Below are positions 13,301 through 28,600 of a stretch of 64,000 nt of DNA, piece after piece (positions within the stretch are counted from its first letter, which is position 1; the number at the start of each line of letters is the position of its first letter). A model generated the notes under the pieces. The model was not told where the DNA came from, searched no databases, and was given only the letters and a program-made list of their open reading frames with translations. The DNA lies in assembly GCF_954871325.1 (NCBI RefSeq), contig NC_088775.1:59683561-59747560 (forward strand). The letters run 5' to 3'. The DNA comes from Gordionus sp. m RMFG-2023 (lineage: Eukaryota > Nematomorpha > Gordioida > Chordodea > Parachordodidae). A program made the translations under genes and the position numbers.

Positions 13301-16300
13301 GCTACAAAACTGATTAAAGCACTAACCTCTACTAATGAAGCACTAAAGAATGATATGAGTTTCATCGTTAGTGCTTTCATATTTTTCTAGCCGAAATTTG
13401 ACCTCTAAAAATTTCTTTAGCGTGTTACAATTTTTTCAAATGATGGTTAACAAAATAAATTACTGAATTTAAATATACTAATTAAGCACTAAATAATGGC
13501 GAAAACAGGATGTATTGTATTATTATAGTTTTTGTTTTGGCACGTCGCCATTATTTGTTTATTTTATTTTGTTTTTGCTAATAACTTTTTATTCTTAAAT
13601 TCGGCTACAAACTGATTGAAGCACTAACCTCTACTAACGAAGCACTAAAGAATGATATAAGTTTCATCGTTAGGGCTTCCAAAAGTTCGGCCAACTTCAC
13701 GCCTAAATCGTTACGTCATAGTTTTTATTTAACTTATAACTTTTTTTTTATAATGCGGTTAAGTAAATTAATAACGGAATTTAAATACACTAATTAAGCA
13801 CTAAATAATGGCGAAAACCGGATGTTTAGTACTCTTATAGTTTTTGTTTTGGCACGTCACCATTATTTGTTAATTTTTGTTTTTTTCGTGAATAACTTTT
13901 TATTCTTAAATTCGGCTACAAATCTAATTAATTCACTAACCTCTACTAACGAAGCACTAAAAAATCATATAAGTCTCATCGTTAGTGCTTTCATAATTTT
14001 CTAGCCGAAATTTGACCTCTAAAAATTTCTTTAGCATTTTACAATTTTTTTATTTGACGGTTAACAAAATTAATAACGGAATTTAAATACACTAATTAAG
14101 CACTAAATAATGGCGAAAACCGGATGTTTAGTACTCCTATAGTTTTTGATTTGGCATGTCGCCATTATTTGTTTATTTTTGTTTTTTTCGTGAATAACTT
14201 TTTATTCTTAAATTCGGCTACAAAACTGATTAAAGCACTAACCTCTACTAACGAAGCACTAAACAATGATATAAGTTTCATCGTTAGGGCTTCCAAAAGT
14301 TCGGCCAACTTCACGCCTAAATCGTTACGTCATAGTTTTTATTTAACTTATAACTTTTTTTATAATGCGGTTAAGTAAATTAATAACGGAATTTAAATAC
14401 ACTAATTAAGCACTAAATAATGACGAAAATCGGATGTTTAGTACTCCTATAGTTTTTGTTTTGGCACGTCACCATTATTTGTTTATTTTTGTTTTTTTTG
14501 CTAATAACTTTTTATTCTTAAATTCGGTTACAAAACTAATTAAATCACTAACCTCTACTAACGAAGCACTAAAAAATGATATAAGTTTCATCGTTAGTGC
14601 TTTCATAATTTTCTAGCCGAAATTTGACCTCTAAAAATTTCTTTAGCATTTTACAATTTTTTCATTTGACGGTTAACAAAATTAATAACGGAATTTAAAT
14701 ACACTAATTAAGCACTAAATAATGGCGAAAACCGGATGTTTAGTACTCCTATAGTTTTTGTTTTGGCACGTCACCATTATTTGTTTATTTTGTTTTTTTC
14801 GTGAATAACTTTTTATTCTTAAATTCGGCTACAAAACTGATTAAAGCACTAACCTCTACTAACGAAGCACTAAAGAATGATATGAGTTTCATCGTTAGTG
14901 CTTTCATATTTTTCTAGCCGAAATTTGACCTCTAAAAATTTCTTTAGCGTGTTACAATTTTTTCAAATGATGGTTAACAAAATAAATTACTGAATTTAAA
15001 TATACTAATTAAGCACTAAATAATGGCGAAAACAGGATGTATTGTATTATTATAGTTTTTGTTTTGGCACGTCGCCATTATTTGTTTATTTTATTTTGTT
15101 TTTGCTAATAACTTTTTATTCTTAAATTCGGCTACAAACTGATTGAAGCACTAACCTCTACTAACGAAGCACTAAAGAATGATATAAGTTTCATCGTTAG
15201 GGCTTCCAAAAGTTCGGCCAACTTCACGCCTAAATCGTTACGTCATAGTTTTTATTTAACTTATAACTTTTTTTTTATAATGCGGTTAAGTAAATTAATA
15301 ACGGAATTTAAATACACTAATTAAGCACTAAATAATGGCGAAAACCGGATGTTTAGTACTCTTATAGTTTTTGTTTTGGCACGTCACCATTATTTGTTAA
15401 TTTTTGTTTTTTTCGTGAATAACTTTTTATTCTTAAATTCGGCTACAAATCTAATTAATTCACTAACCTCTACTAACGAAGCACTAAAAAATCATATAAG
15501 TTTCATCGTTAGTGCTTTCATAATTTTCTAGCTGAAATTTGACCTCTAAAAATTTCTTTAGCATTTTACAATTTTTTTATAATGCGGTTAAGTAAATTAA
15601 TAACGGAATTTAAATACACTAATTAAGCACTAAAAAGTGGCGAAAACCGGATGTTTAGTACTCCTATAGTTTTTGTTTTGGCACGTCACCATTATTTGTT
15701 TATTTTTGTTTTTTTCGTGAATAACTTTTTATTCTTAAATTCGGCTACAAAACTGATTAAAGCACTAACCTCTACTAACGAAGCACTAAACAATGATATA
15801 AGTTTCATCGTTAGGGCTTCCAAAAGTTCGGCCAACTTCACGCCTAAATCGTTACGTCATAGTTTTTATTTAACTTATAACTTTTTTTATAATGCGGTTA
15901 AGTAAATTAATAACGGAATTTAAATACACTAATTAAGCACTAAATAATGACGAAAATCGGATGTTTAGTACTCCTATAGTTTTTGTTTTGGCACGTCACC
16001 ATTATTTGTTTATTTTTGTTTTTTTTGCTAATAACTTTTTATTCTTAAATTCGGTTACAAAACTAATTAAATCACTAACCTCTACTAACGAAGCACTAAA
16101 AAATGATATAAGTTTCATCGTTAGTGCTTTCATAATTTTCTAGCCGAAATTTGACCTCTAAAAATTTCTTTAGCATTTTACAATTTTTTCATTTGACGGT
16201 TAACAAAATTAATAAAGGAATTTAAATACACTAATTAAGCACTAAATAATGGCGAAAACCGGATGTTTAGTACTCCTATAGTTTTTGTTTTGGAACGTCA

Positions 16301-18047
16301 CCATTATTTGTTTATTTTGTTTTTTTCGTGAATAACTTTTTATTCTTAAATTCGGCTACAAAACTGATTAAAGCACTAACCTCTACTAACGAAGCACTAA
16401 AGAATGATATGAGTTTCATCGTTAGTGCTTTCATATTTTTCTAGCCGAAATTTGACCTCTAAAAATTTCTTTAGCGTGTTACAATTTTTTCAAATGATGG
16501 TTAACAAAATAAATTACTGAATTTAAATATACTAATTAAGCACTAAATAATGGCGAAAACAGGATGTATTGTATTATTATAGTTTTTGTTTTGGCACGTC
16601 GCCATTATTTGTTTATTTTATTTTGTTTTTGCTAATAACTTTTTATTCTTAAATTCGGCTACAAACTGATTGAACCACTAACCTCTACTAACGAAGCACT
16701 AAAGAATGATATATGTTTCATCGTTAGGGCTTCCAAAAGTTCGGCCAACTTCACGCCTAAATCGTTACGTCATAGTTTTTATTTAACTTATAACTTTTTT
16801 TTATAATGCGGTTAAGTAAATTAATAACGGAATTTAAATACACTAATTAAGCACTAAAAAGTGGCGAAAACCGGATGTTTAGTACTCCTATAGTTTTTGT
16901 TTTGGCACGTCACCATTATTTGTTTATTTTTGTTTTTTTCGTGAATAACTTTTTATTCTTAAATTCGGCTACAAAACTGATTAAAGCACTAACCTCTACT
17001 AACGAAGCACTAAACAATGATATAAGTTTCATCGTTAGGGCTTCCAAAAGTTCGGCCAACTTCACGCCTAAATCGTTACGTCATAGTTTTTATTTAACTT
17101 ATAACTTTTTTTATAATGCGGTTAAGTAAATTAATAACGGAATTTAAATACACTAATTAAGCACTAAATAATGACGAAAATCGGATGTTTAGTACTCCTA
17201 TAGTTTTTGTTTTGGCACGTCACCATTATTTGTTTATTTTTGTTTTTTTTGCTAATAACTTTTTATTCTTAAATTCGGTTACAAAACTAATTAAATCACT
17301 AACCTCTACTAACGAAGCACTAAAAAATGATATAAGTTTCATCGTTAGTGCTTTCATAATTTTCTAGCCGAAATTTGACCTCTAAAAATTTCTTTAGCAT
17401 TTTACAATTTTTTCATTTGACGGTTAACAAAATTAATAACGGAATTTAAATACACTAATTAAGCACTAAATAATGGCGAAAACCGGATGTTTAGTACTCC
17501 TATAGTTTTTGTTTTGGCACGTCACCATTATTTGTTTATTTTGTTTTTTTCGTGAATAACTTTTTATTCTTAAATTCGGCTACAAAACTGATTAAAGCAC
17601 TAACCTCTACTAACGAAGCACTAAAGAATGATATGAGTTTCATCGTTAGTGCTTTCATATTTTTCTAGCCGAAATTTGACCTCTAAAAATTTCTTTAGCG
17701 TGTTACAATTTTTTCAAATGATGGTTAACAAAATAAATTACTGAATTTAAATATACTAATTAAGCACTAAATAATGGCGAAAACAGGATGTATTGTATTA
17801 TTATAGTTTTTGTTTTGGCACGTCGCCATTATTTGTTTATTTTATTTTGTTTTTGCTAATAACTTTTTATTCTTAAATTCGGCTACAAACTGATTGAAGC
17901 ACTAACCTCTACTAACGAAGCACTAAAGAATGATATAAGTTTCATCGTTAGGGCTTCCAAAAGTTCGGCCAACTTCACGCCTAAATCGTTACGTCATAGT
18001 TTTTATTTAACTTATAACTTTTTTTTATAATGCGGTTAAGTAAATTA
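10399..18047 (+). repeat. Superunit 1 (~7,649 bp, 25 monomers)
   Basis: Reading monomer types gives D E A B C F G F H B C D E A B C D E' A B C E' A B C, where E' is the D/E chimera. It begins at a D monomer and is followed at 18,048 by another D E A B C F G F H run. F is marked by CTACTAGCGAAGC and AGTTACATCG. G is marked by CGCCATTGTTTAATTTTG and TCTCTGAATAAC. H is a short-tail monomer in E-like context. Confidence 0.85.
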
Positions 18048-21000
18048 ATAACGGAATTTAAATACACTAATTAAGCACTAAATAATGGCGAAAACCGGAT
18101 GTTTAGTACTCTTATAGTTTTTGTTTTGGCACGTCACCATTATTTGTTAATTTTTGTTTTTTTCGTGAATAACTTTTTATTCTTAAATTCGGCTACAAAT
18201 CTAATTAATTCACTAACCTCTACTAACGAAGCACTAAAAAATCATATAAGTTTCATCGTTAGTGCTTTCATAATTTTCTAGCTGAAATTTGACCTCTAAA
18301 AATTTCTTTAGCATTTTACAATTTTTTTATTTGACGGTTAACAAAATTAATAACGGAATTTAAATACACTAATTAAGCACTAAATAATGGCGAAAACCGG
18401 ATGTTTAGTACTCCTATAGTTTTTGATTTGGCATGTCGCCATTATTTGTTTATTTTTGTTTTTTTCGTGAATAACTTTTTATTCTTAAATTCGGCTACAA
18501 AACTGATTAAAGCACTAACCTCTACTAACGAAGCACTAAACAATGATATAAGTTTCATCGTTAGGGCTTCCAAAAGTTCGGCCAACTTCACGCCTAAATC
18601 GTTACGTCATAGTTTTTATTTAACTTATAACTTTTTTTATAATGCGGTTAAGTAAATTAATAACGGAATTTAAATACACTAATTAAGCACTAAATAATGA
18701 CGAAAATCGGATGTTTAGTACTCCTATAGTTTTTGTTTTGGCACGTCACCATTATTTGTTTATTTTTGTTTTTTTTGCTAATAACTTTTTATTCTTAAAT
18801 TCGGTTACAAAACTAATTAAATCACTAACCTCTACTAACGAAGCACTAAAAAATGATATAAGTTTCATCGTTAGTGCTTTCATAATTTTCTAGCCGAAAT
18901 TTGACCTCTAAAAATTTCTTTAGCATTTTACAATTTTTTCATTTGACGGTTAACAAAATTAATAAAGGAATTTAAATACACTAATTAAGCACTAAATAAT
19001 GGCGAAAACCGGATGTTTAGTACTCCTATAGTTTTTGTTTTGGCACGTCACCATTATTTGTTTATTTTGTTTTTTTCGTGAATAACTTTTTATTCTTAAA
19101 TTCGGCTACAAAACTGATTAAAGCACTAACCTCTACTAACGAAGCACTAAAGAATGATATGAGTTTCATCGTTAGTGCTTTCATATTTTTCTAGCCGAAA
19201 TTTGACCTCTAAAAATTTCTTTAGCGTGTTACAATTTTTTCAAATGATGGTTAACAAAATAAATTACTGAATTTAAATATACTAATTAAGCACTAAATAA
19301 TGGCGAAAACAGGATGTATTGTATTATTATAGTTTTTGTTTTGGCACGTCGCCATTATTTGTTTATTTTATTTTGTTTTTGCTAATAACTTTTTATTCTT
19401 AAATTCGGCTACAAACTGATTGAACCACTAACCTCTACTAACGAAGCACTAAAGAATGATATAAGTTTCATCGTTAGGGCTTCCAAAAGTTCGGCCAACT
19501 TCACGCCTAAATCGTTACGTCATAGTTTTTATTTAACTTATAACTTTTTTTTATAATGCGGTTAAGTAAATTAATAACGGAATTTAAATACACTAATTAA
19601 GCACTAAAAAGTGGCGAAAACCGGATGTTTAGTACTCCTATAGTTTTTGTTTTGGCACGTCACCATTATTTGTTTATTTTTGTTTTTTTCGTGAATAACT
19701 TTTTATTCTTAAATTCGGCTACAAAACTGATTAAAGCACTAACCTCTACTAGCGAAGCACTAAAGAATGATATAAGTTACATCGTTAGGGCTTCCAAAAG
19801 TTCGGCCAACTTCACGCCTAAATCGTTACGTCATAGTTTTTATTTAACTTATAACTTTTTTTTATAATGCGGTTAAGTAAATTAATAACGGAATTTAAAT
19901 ACACTAATTAAGCACTAAATAATGGCGAAAACCGGATGTTTAGTACTCCTATAGTTTTTGTTTTGGCACGTCGCCATTGTTTAATTTTGTTTTTCTCTGA
20001 ATAACTTTTTATTCTTAAATTCGGCTACAAACTGATTGAAGCACTAACCTCTACTAACGAAGCACTAAAGAATGATATAAGTTTCATCGTTAGGGCTTCC
20101 AAAAGTTCGGCCAACTTCACGCCTAAATCGTTACGTCATAGTTTTTATTTAACTTATAACTTTTTTTTATAATGCGGTTAAGTAAATTAATAACGGAATT
20201 TAAATACACTAATTAAGCACTAAAAAGTGGCGAAAACCGGATGTTTAGTACTCCTATAGTTTTTGTTTTGGCACGTCACCATTATTTGTTTATTTTTGTT
20301 TTTTTCGTGAATAACTTTTTATTCTTAAATTCGGCTACAAAACTGATTAAAGCACTAACCTCTACTAGCGAAGCACTAAAGAATGATATAAGTTACATCG
20401 TTAGGGCTTCCAAAAGTTCGGCCAACTTCACGCCTAAATCGTTACGTCATAGTTTTTATTTAACTTATAACTTTTTTTTATAATGCGGTTAAGTAAATTA
20501 ATAACGGAATTTAAATACACTAATTAAGCACTAAATAATGGCGAAAACCGGATGTTTAGTACTCCTATAGTTTTTGTTTTGGCACGTCACCATTATTTGT
20601 TTATTTTTGTTTTTTTCGTGAATAACTTTTTATTCTTAAATTCGGCTACAAAACTGATTAAAGCACTAACCTCTACTAACGAAGCACTAAAAAATGATAT
20701 AAGTTTCATCGTTAGTGCTTTCATAATTTTCTAGCCGAAATTTGACCTCTAAAAATTTCTTTAGCATTTTACAATTTTTTCATTTGACGGTTAACAAAAT
20801 TAATAACGGAATTTAAATACACTAATTAAGCACTAAATAATGGCGAAAACCGGATGTTTAGTACTCCTATAGTTTTTGTTTTGGCACGTCACCATTATTT
20901 GTTTATTTTGTTTTTTTCGTGAATAACTTTTTATTCTTAAATTCGGCTACAAAACTGATTAAAGCACTAACCTCTACTAACGAAGCACTAAAGAATGATA

Positions 21001-24000
21001 TGAGTTTCATCGTTAGTGCTTTCATATTTTTCTAGCCGAAATTTGACCTCTAAAAATTTCTTTAGCGTGTTACAATTTTTTCAAATGATGGTTAACAAAA
21101 TAAATTACTGAATTTAAATATACTAATTAAGCACTAAATAATGGCGAAAACAGGATGTATTGTATTATTATAGTTTTTGTTTTGGCACGTCGCCATTATT
21201 TGTTTATTTTATTTTGTTTTTGCTAATAACTTTTTATTCTTAAATTCGGCTACAAACTGATTGAAGCACTAACCTCTACTAACGAAGCACTAAAGAATGA
21301 TATAAGTTTCATCGTTAGGGCTTCCAAAAGTTCGGCCAACTTCACGCCTAAATCGTTACGTCATAGTTTTTATTTAACTTATAACTTTTTTTTTATAATG
21401 CGGTTAAGTAAATTAATAACGGAATTTAAATATACTAATTAAGCACTAAATAATGGCGAAAACCGGATGTTTAGTACTCTTATAGTTTTTGTTTTGGCAC
21501 GTCACCATTATTTGTTAATTTTTGTTTTTTTCGTGAATAACTTTTTATTCTTAAATTCGGCTACAAATCTAATTAATTCACTAACCTCTACTAACGAAGC
21601 ACTAAAAAATCATATAAGTCTCATCGTTAGTGCTTTCATAATTTTCTAGCCGAAATTTGACCTCTAAAAATTTCTTTAGCATTTTACAATTTTTTTATTT
21701 GACGGTTAACAAAATTAATAACGGAATTTAAATACACTAATTAAGCACTAAATAATGGCGAAAACCGGATGTTTAGTACTCCTATAGTTTTTGATTTGGC
21801 ATGTCGCCATTATTTGTTTATTTTTGTTTTTTTCGTGAATAACTTTTTATTCTTAAATTCGGCTACAAAACTGATTAAAGCACTAACCTCTACTAACGAA
21901 GCACTAAACAATGATATAAGTTTCATCGTTAGGGCTTCCAAAAGTTCGGCCAACTTCACGCCTAAATCGTTACGTCATAGTTTTTATTTAACTTATAACT
22001 TTTTTTATAATGCGGTTAAGTAAATTAATAACGGAATTTAAATACACTAATTAAGCACTAAATAATGACGAAAATCGGATGTTTAGTACTCCTATAGTTT
22101 TTGTTTTGGCACGTCACCATTATTTGTTTATTTTTGTTTTTTTTGCTAATAACTTTTTATTCTTAAATTCGGTTACAAAACTAATTAAATCACTAACCTC
22201 TACTAACGAAGCACTAAAAAATGATATAAGTTTCATCGTTAGTGCTTTCATAATTTTCTAGCCGAAATTTGACCTCTAAAAATTTCTTTAGCATTTTACA
22301 ATTTTTTCATTTGACGGTTAACAAAATTAATAACGGAATTTAAATACACTAATTAAGCACTAAATAATGGCGAAAACCGGATGTTTAGTACTCCTATAGT
22401 TTTTGTTTTGGCACGTCACCATTATTTGTTTATTTTGTTTTTTTCGTGAATAACTTTTTATTCTTAAATTCGGCTACAAAACTGATTAAAGCACTAACCT
22501 CTACTAACGAAGCACTAAAGAATGATATGAGTTTCATCGTTAGTGCTTTCATATTTTTCTAGCCGAAATTTGACCTCTAAAAATTTCTTTAGCGTGTTAC
22601 AATTTTTTCAAATGATGGTTAACAAAATAAATTACTGAATTTAAATATACTAATTAAGCACTAAATAATGGCGAAAACAGGATGTATTGTATTATTATAG
22701 TTTTTGTTTTGGCACGTCGCCATTATTTGTTTATTTTATTTTGTTTTTGCTAATAACTTTTTATTCTTAAATTCGGCTACAAACTGATTGAAGCACTAAC
22801 CTCTACTAACGAAGCACTAAAGAATGATATAAGTTTCATCGTTAGGGCTTCCAAAAGTTCGGCCAACTTCACGCCTAAATCGTTACGTCATAGTTTTTAT
22901 TTAACTTATAACTTTTTTTTATAATGCGGTTAAGTAAATTAATAACGGAATTTAAATACACTAATTAAGCACTAAAAAGTGGCGAAAACCGGATGTTTAG
23001 TACTCCTATAGTTTTTGTTTTGGCACGTCACCATTATTTGTTTATTTTTGTTTTTTTCGTGAATAACTTTTTATTCTTAAATTCGGCTACAAAACTGATT
23101 AAAGCACTAACCTCTACTAGCGAAGCACTAAAGAATGATATAAGTTACATCGTTAGGGCTTCCAAAAGTTCGGCCAACTTCACGCCTAAATCGTTACGTC
23201 ATAGTTTTTATTTAACTTATAACTTTTTTTATAATGCGGTTAAGTAAATTAATAACGGAATTTAAATACACTAATTAAGCACTAAATAATGGCGAAAACC
23301 GGATGTTTAGTACTCCTATAGTTTTTGTTTTGGCACGTCACCATTATTTGTTTATTTTTGTTTTTTTCGTGAATAACTTTTTATTCTTAAATTCGGCTAC
23401 AAAACTGATTAAAGCACTAACCTCTACTAACGAAGCACTAAAAAATGATATAAGTTTCATCGTTAGTGCTTTCATAATTTTCTAGCCGAAATTTGACCTC
23501 TAAAAATTTCTTTAGCATTTTACAATTTTTTCATTTGACGGTTAACAAAATTAATAACGGAATTTAAATACACTAATTAAGCACTAAATAATGGCGAAAA
23601 CCGGATGTTTAGTACTCCTATAGTTTTTGTTTTGGCACGTCACCATTATTTGTTTATTTTGTTTTTTTCGTGAATAACTTTTTATTCTTAAATTCGGCTA
23701 CAAAACTGATTAAAGCACTAACCTCTACTAATGAAGCACTAAAGAATGATATGAGTTTCATCGTTAGTGCTTTCATATTTTTCTAGCCGAAATTTGACCT
23801 CTAAAAATTTCTTTAGCGTGTTACAATTTTTTCAAATGATGGTTAACAAAATAAATTACTGAATTTAAATATACTAATTAAGCACTAAATAATGGCGAAA
23901 ACAGGATGTATTGTATTATTATAGTTTTTGTTTTGGCACGTCGCCATTATTTGTTTATTTTATTTTGTTTTTGCTAATAACTTTTTATTCTTAAATTCGG

Positions 24001-25692
24001 CTACAAACTGATTGAAGCACTAACCTCTACTAACGAAGCACTAAAGAATGATATAAGTTTCATCGTTAGGGCTTCCAAAAGTTCGGCCAACTTCACGCCT
24101 AAATCGTTACGTCATAGTTTTTATTTAACTTATAACTTTTTTTTATAATGCGGTTAAGTAAATTAATAACGGAATTTAAATACACTAATTAAGCACTAAA
24201 TAATGGCGAAAACCGGATGTTTAGTACTCTTATAGTTTTTGTTTTGGCACGTCACCATTATTTGTTAATTTTTGTTTTTTTCGTGAATAACTTTTTATTC
24301 TTAAATTCGGCTACAAATCTAATTAATTCACTAACCTCTACTAACGAAGCACTAAAAAATCATATAAGTCTCATCGTTAGTGCTTTCATAATTTTCTAGC
24401 CGAAATTTGACCTCTAAAAATTTCTTTAGCATTTTACAATTTTTTTATTTGACGGTTAACAAAATTAATAACGGAATTTAAATACACTAATTAAGCACTA
24501 AATAATGGCGAAAACCGGATGTTTAGTACTCCTATAGTTTTTGATTTGGCATGTCGCCATTATTTGTTTATTTTTGTTTTTTTCGTGAATAACTTTTTAT
24601 TCTTAAATTCGGCTACAAAACTGATTAAAGCACTAACCTCTACTAACGAAGCACTAAACAATGATATAAGTTTCATCGTTAGGGCTTCCAAAAGTTCGGC
24701 CAACTTCACGCCTAAATCGTTACGTCATAGTTTTTATTTAACTTATAACTTTTTTTATAATGCGGTTAAGTAAATTAATAACGGAATTTAAATACACTAA
24801 TTAAGCACTAAATAATGACGAAAATCGGATGTTTAGTACTCCTATAGTTTTTGTTTTGGCACGTCACCATTATTTGTTTATTTTTGTTTTTTTTGCTAAT
24901 AACTTTTTATTCTTAAATTCGGTTACAAAACTAATTAAATCACTAACCTCTACTAACGAAGCACTAAAAAATGATATAAGTTTCATCGTTAGTGCTTTCA
25001 TAATTTTCTAGCCGAAATTTGACCTCTAAAAATTTCTTTAGCATTTTACAATTTTTTCATTTGACGGTTAACAAAATTAATAACGGAATTTAAATACACT
25101 AATTAAGCACTAAATAATGGCGAAAACCGGATGTTTAGTACTCCTATAGTTTTTGTTTTGGCACGTCACCATTATTTGTTTATTTTGTTTTTTTCGTGAA
25201 TAACTTTTTATTCTTAAATTCGGCTACAAAACTGATTAAAGCACTAACCTCTACTAACGAAGCACTAAAGAATGATATGAGTTTCATCGTTAGTGCTTTC
25301 ATATTTTTCTAGCCGAAATTTGACCTCTAAAAATTTCTTTAGCGTGTTACAATTTTTTCAAATGATGGTTAACAAAATAAATTACTGAATTTAAATATAC
25401 TAATTAAGCACTAAATAATGGCGAAAACAGGATGTATTGTATTATTATAGTTTTTGTTTTGGCACGTCGCCATTATTTGTTTATTTTATTTTGTTTTTGC
25501 TAATAACTTTTTATTCTTAAATTCGGCTACAAACTGATTGAAGCACTAACCTCTACTAACGAAGCACTAAAGAATGATATAAGTTTCATCGTTAGGGCTT
25601 CCAAAAGTTCGGCCAACTTCACGCCTAAATCGTTACGTCATAGTTTTTATTTAACTTATAACTTTTTTTTTATAATGCGGTTAAGTAAATTA
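18048..25692 (+). repeat. Superunit 2 (~7,645 bp, 25 monomers)
   Basis: Monomer order D E A B C F G F H B C D E A B C F H B C D E A B C. It shares its first 16 monomers in order with superunit 1, then differs: F H B C D replaces the D E' A B C type run. The match shows duplication of a block far larger than the five-monomer unit, followed by local replacement. Confidence 0.83.
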
Positions 25693-28600
25693 ATAACGGA
25701 ATTTAAATACACTAATTAAGCACTAAATAATGGCGAAAACCGGATGTTTAGTACTCTTATAGTTTTTGTTTTGGCACGTCACCATTATTTGTTAATTTTT
25801 GTTTTTTTCGTGAATAACTTTTTATTCTTAAATTCGGCTACAAATCTAATTAATTCACTAACCTCTACTAACGAAGCACTAAAAAATCATATAAGTTTCA
25901 TCGTTAGTGCTTTCATAATTTTCTAGCTGAAATTTGACCTCTAAAAATTTCTTTAGCATTTTACAATTTTTTTATTTGACGGTTAACAAAATTAATAACG
26001 GAATTTAAATACACTAATTAAGCACTAAATAATGGCGAAAACCGGATGTTTAGTACTCCTATAGTTTTTGATTTGGCATGTCGCCATTATTTGTTTATTT
26101 TTGTTTTTTTCGTGAATAACTTTTTATTCTTAAATTCGGCTACAAAACTGATTAAAGCACTAACCTCTACTAACGAAGCACTAAACAATGATATAAGTTT
26201 TATCGTTAGGGCTTCCAAAAGTTCGGCCAACTTCACGCCTAAATCGTTACGTCATAGTTTTTATTTAACTTATAACTTTTTTTATAATGCGGTTAAGTAA
26301 ATTAATAACGGAATTTAAATACACTAATTAAGCACTAAATAATGACGAAAATCGGATGTTTAGTACTCCTATAGTTTTTGTTTTGGCACGTCACCATTAT
26401 TTGTTTATTTTTGTTTTTTTTGCTAATAACTTTTTATTCTTAAATTCGGTTACAAAACTAATTAAATCACTAACCTCTACTAACGAAGCACTAAAAAATG
26501 ATATAAGTTTCATCGTTAGTGCTTTCATAATTTTCTAGCCGAAATTTGACCTCTAAAAATTTCTTTAGCATTTTACAATTTTTTCATTTGACGGTTAACA
26601 AAATTAATAAAGGAATTTAAATACACTAATTAAGCACTAAATAATGGCGAAAACCGGATGTTTAGTACTCCTATAGTTTTTGTTTTGGCACGTCACCATT
26701 ATTTGTTTATTTTGTTTTTTTCGTGAATAACTTTTTATTCTTAAATTCGGCTACAAAACTGATTAAAGCACTAACCTCTACTAACGAAGCACTAAAGAAT
26801 GATATGAGTTTCATCGTTAGTGCTTTCATATTTTTCTAGCCGAAATTTGACCTCTAAAAATTTCTTTAGCGTGTTACAATTTTTTCAAATGATGGTTAAC
26901 AAAATAAATTACTGAATTTAAATATACTAATTAAGCACTAAATAATGGCGAAAACAGGATGTATTGTATTATTATAGTTTTTGTTTTGGCACGTCGCCAT
27001 TATTTGTTTATTTTATTTTGTTTTTGCTAATAACTTTTTATTCTTAAATTCGGCTACAAACTGATTGAACCACTAACCTCTACTAACGAAGCACTAAAGA
27101 ATGATATAAGTTTCATCGTTAGGGCTTCCAAAAGTTCGGCCAACTTCACGCCTAAATCGTTACGTCATAGTTTTTATTTAACTTATAACTTTTTTTTATA
27201 ATGCGGTTAAGTAAATTAATAACGGAATTTAAATACACTAATTAAGCACTAAAAAGTGGCGAAAACCGGATGTTTAGTACTCCTATAGTTTTTGTTTTGG
27301 CACGTCACCATTATTTGTTTATTTTTGTTTTTTTCGTGAATAACTTTTTATTCTTAAATTCGGCTACAAAACTGATTAAAGCACTAACCTCTACTAGCGA
27401 AGCACTAAAGAATGATATAAGTTACATCGTTAGGGCTTCCAAAAGTTCGGCCAACTTCACGCCTAAATCGTTACGTCATAGTTTTTATTTAACTTATAAC
27501 TTTTTTTTATAATGCGGTTAAGTAAATTAATAACGGAATTTAAATACACTAATTAAGCACTAAATAATGGCGAAAACCGGATGTTTAGTACTCCTATAGT
27601 TTTTGTTTTGGCACGTCGCCATTGTTTAATTTTGTTTTTCTCTGAATAACTTTTTATTCTTAAATTCGGCTACAAACTGATTGAAGCACTAACCTCTACT
27701 AACGAAGCACTAAAGAATGATATAAGTTTCATCGTTAGGGCTTCCAAAAGTTCGGCCAACTTCACGCCTAAATCGTTACGTCATAGTTTTTATTTAACTT
27801 ATAACTTTTTTTTATAATGCGGTTAAGTAAATTAATAACGGAATTTAAATACACTAATTAAGCACTAAAAAGTGGCGAAAACCGGATGTTTAGTACTCCT
27901 ATAGTTTTTGTTTTGGCACGTCACCATTATTTGTTTATTTTTGTTTTTTTCGTGAATAACTTTTTATTCTTAAATTCGGCTACAAAACTGATTAAAGCAC
28001 TAACCTCTACTAGCGAAGCACTAAAGAATGATATAAGTTACATCGTTAGGGCTTCCAAAAGTTCGGCCAACTTCACGCCTAAATCGTTACGTCATAGTTT
28101 TTATTTAACTTATAACTTTTTTTTATAATGCGGTTAAGTAAATTAATAACGGAATTTAAATACACTAATTAAGCACTAAATAATGGCGAAAACCGGATGT
28201 TTAGTGTAGTATTATGTAAATTTAAGATGGTACGAAATTTAACATTTTTATAATTTTGTTATTATGTATATTTAACATTGTACGAAATTTAAGATTTTTA
28301 TATTTGAATAATAATAGTTTAATATTTATATGTTTATATTTCGAAAATTGGTAATAATTGTACTAGATTTAAGATTTACATATTTGAATAATGAGATTTT
28401 AATTTTATATATTTGATTCTTCGAAAATTGTTTAATTTTTATATATATATATATACATTGTTAATTCAAAAAAAGAGAGTTTTTGGATATATTTAATTCT
28501 TCGAAAATTATTTTATTTTTTATTAATCGACGATATTTTGATTATTAATTTGGATTTGATAGAAGTTTAATAAAGAGTAAAAGTAGTGAATTAGTATTAG

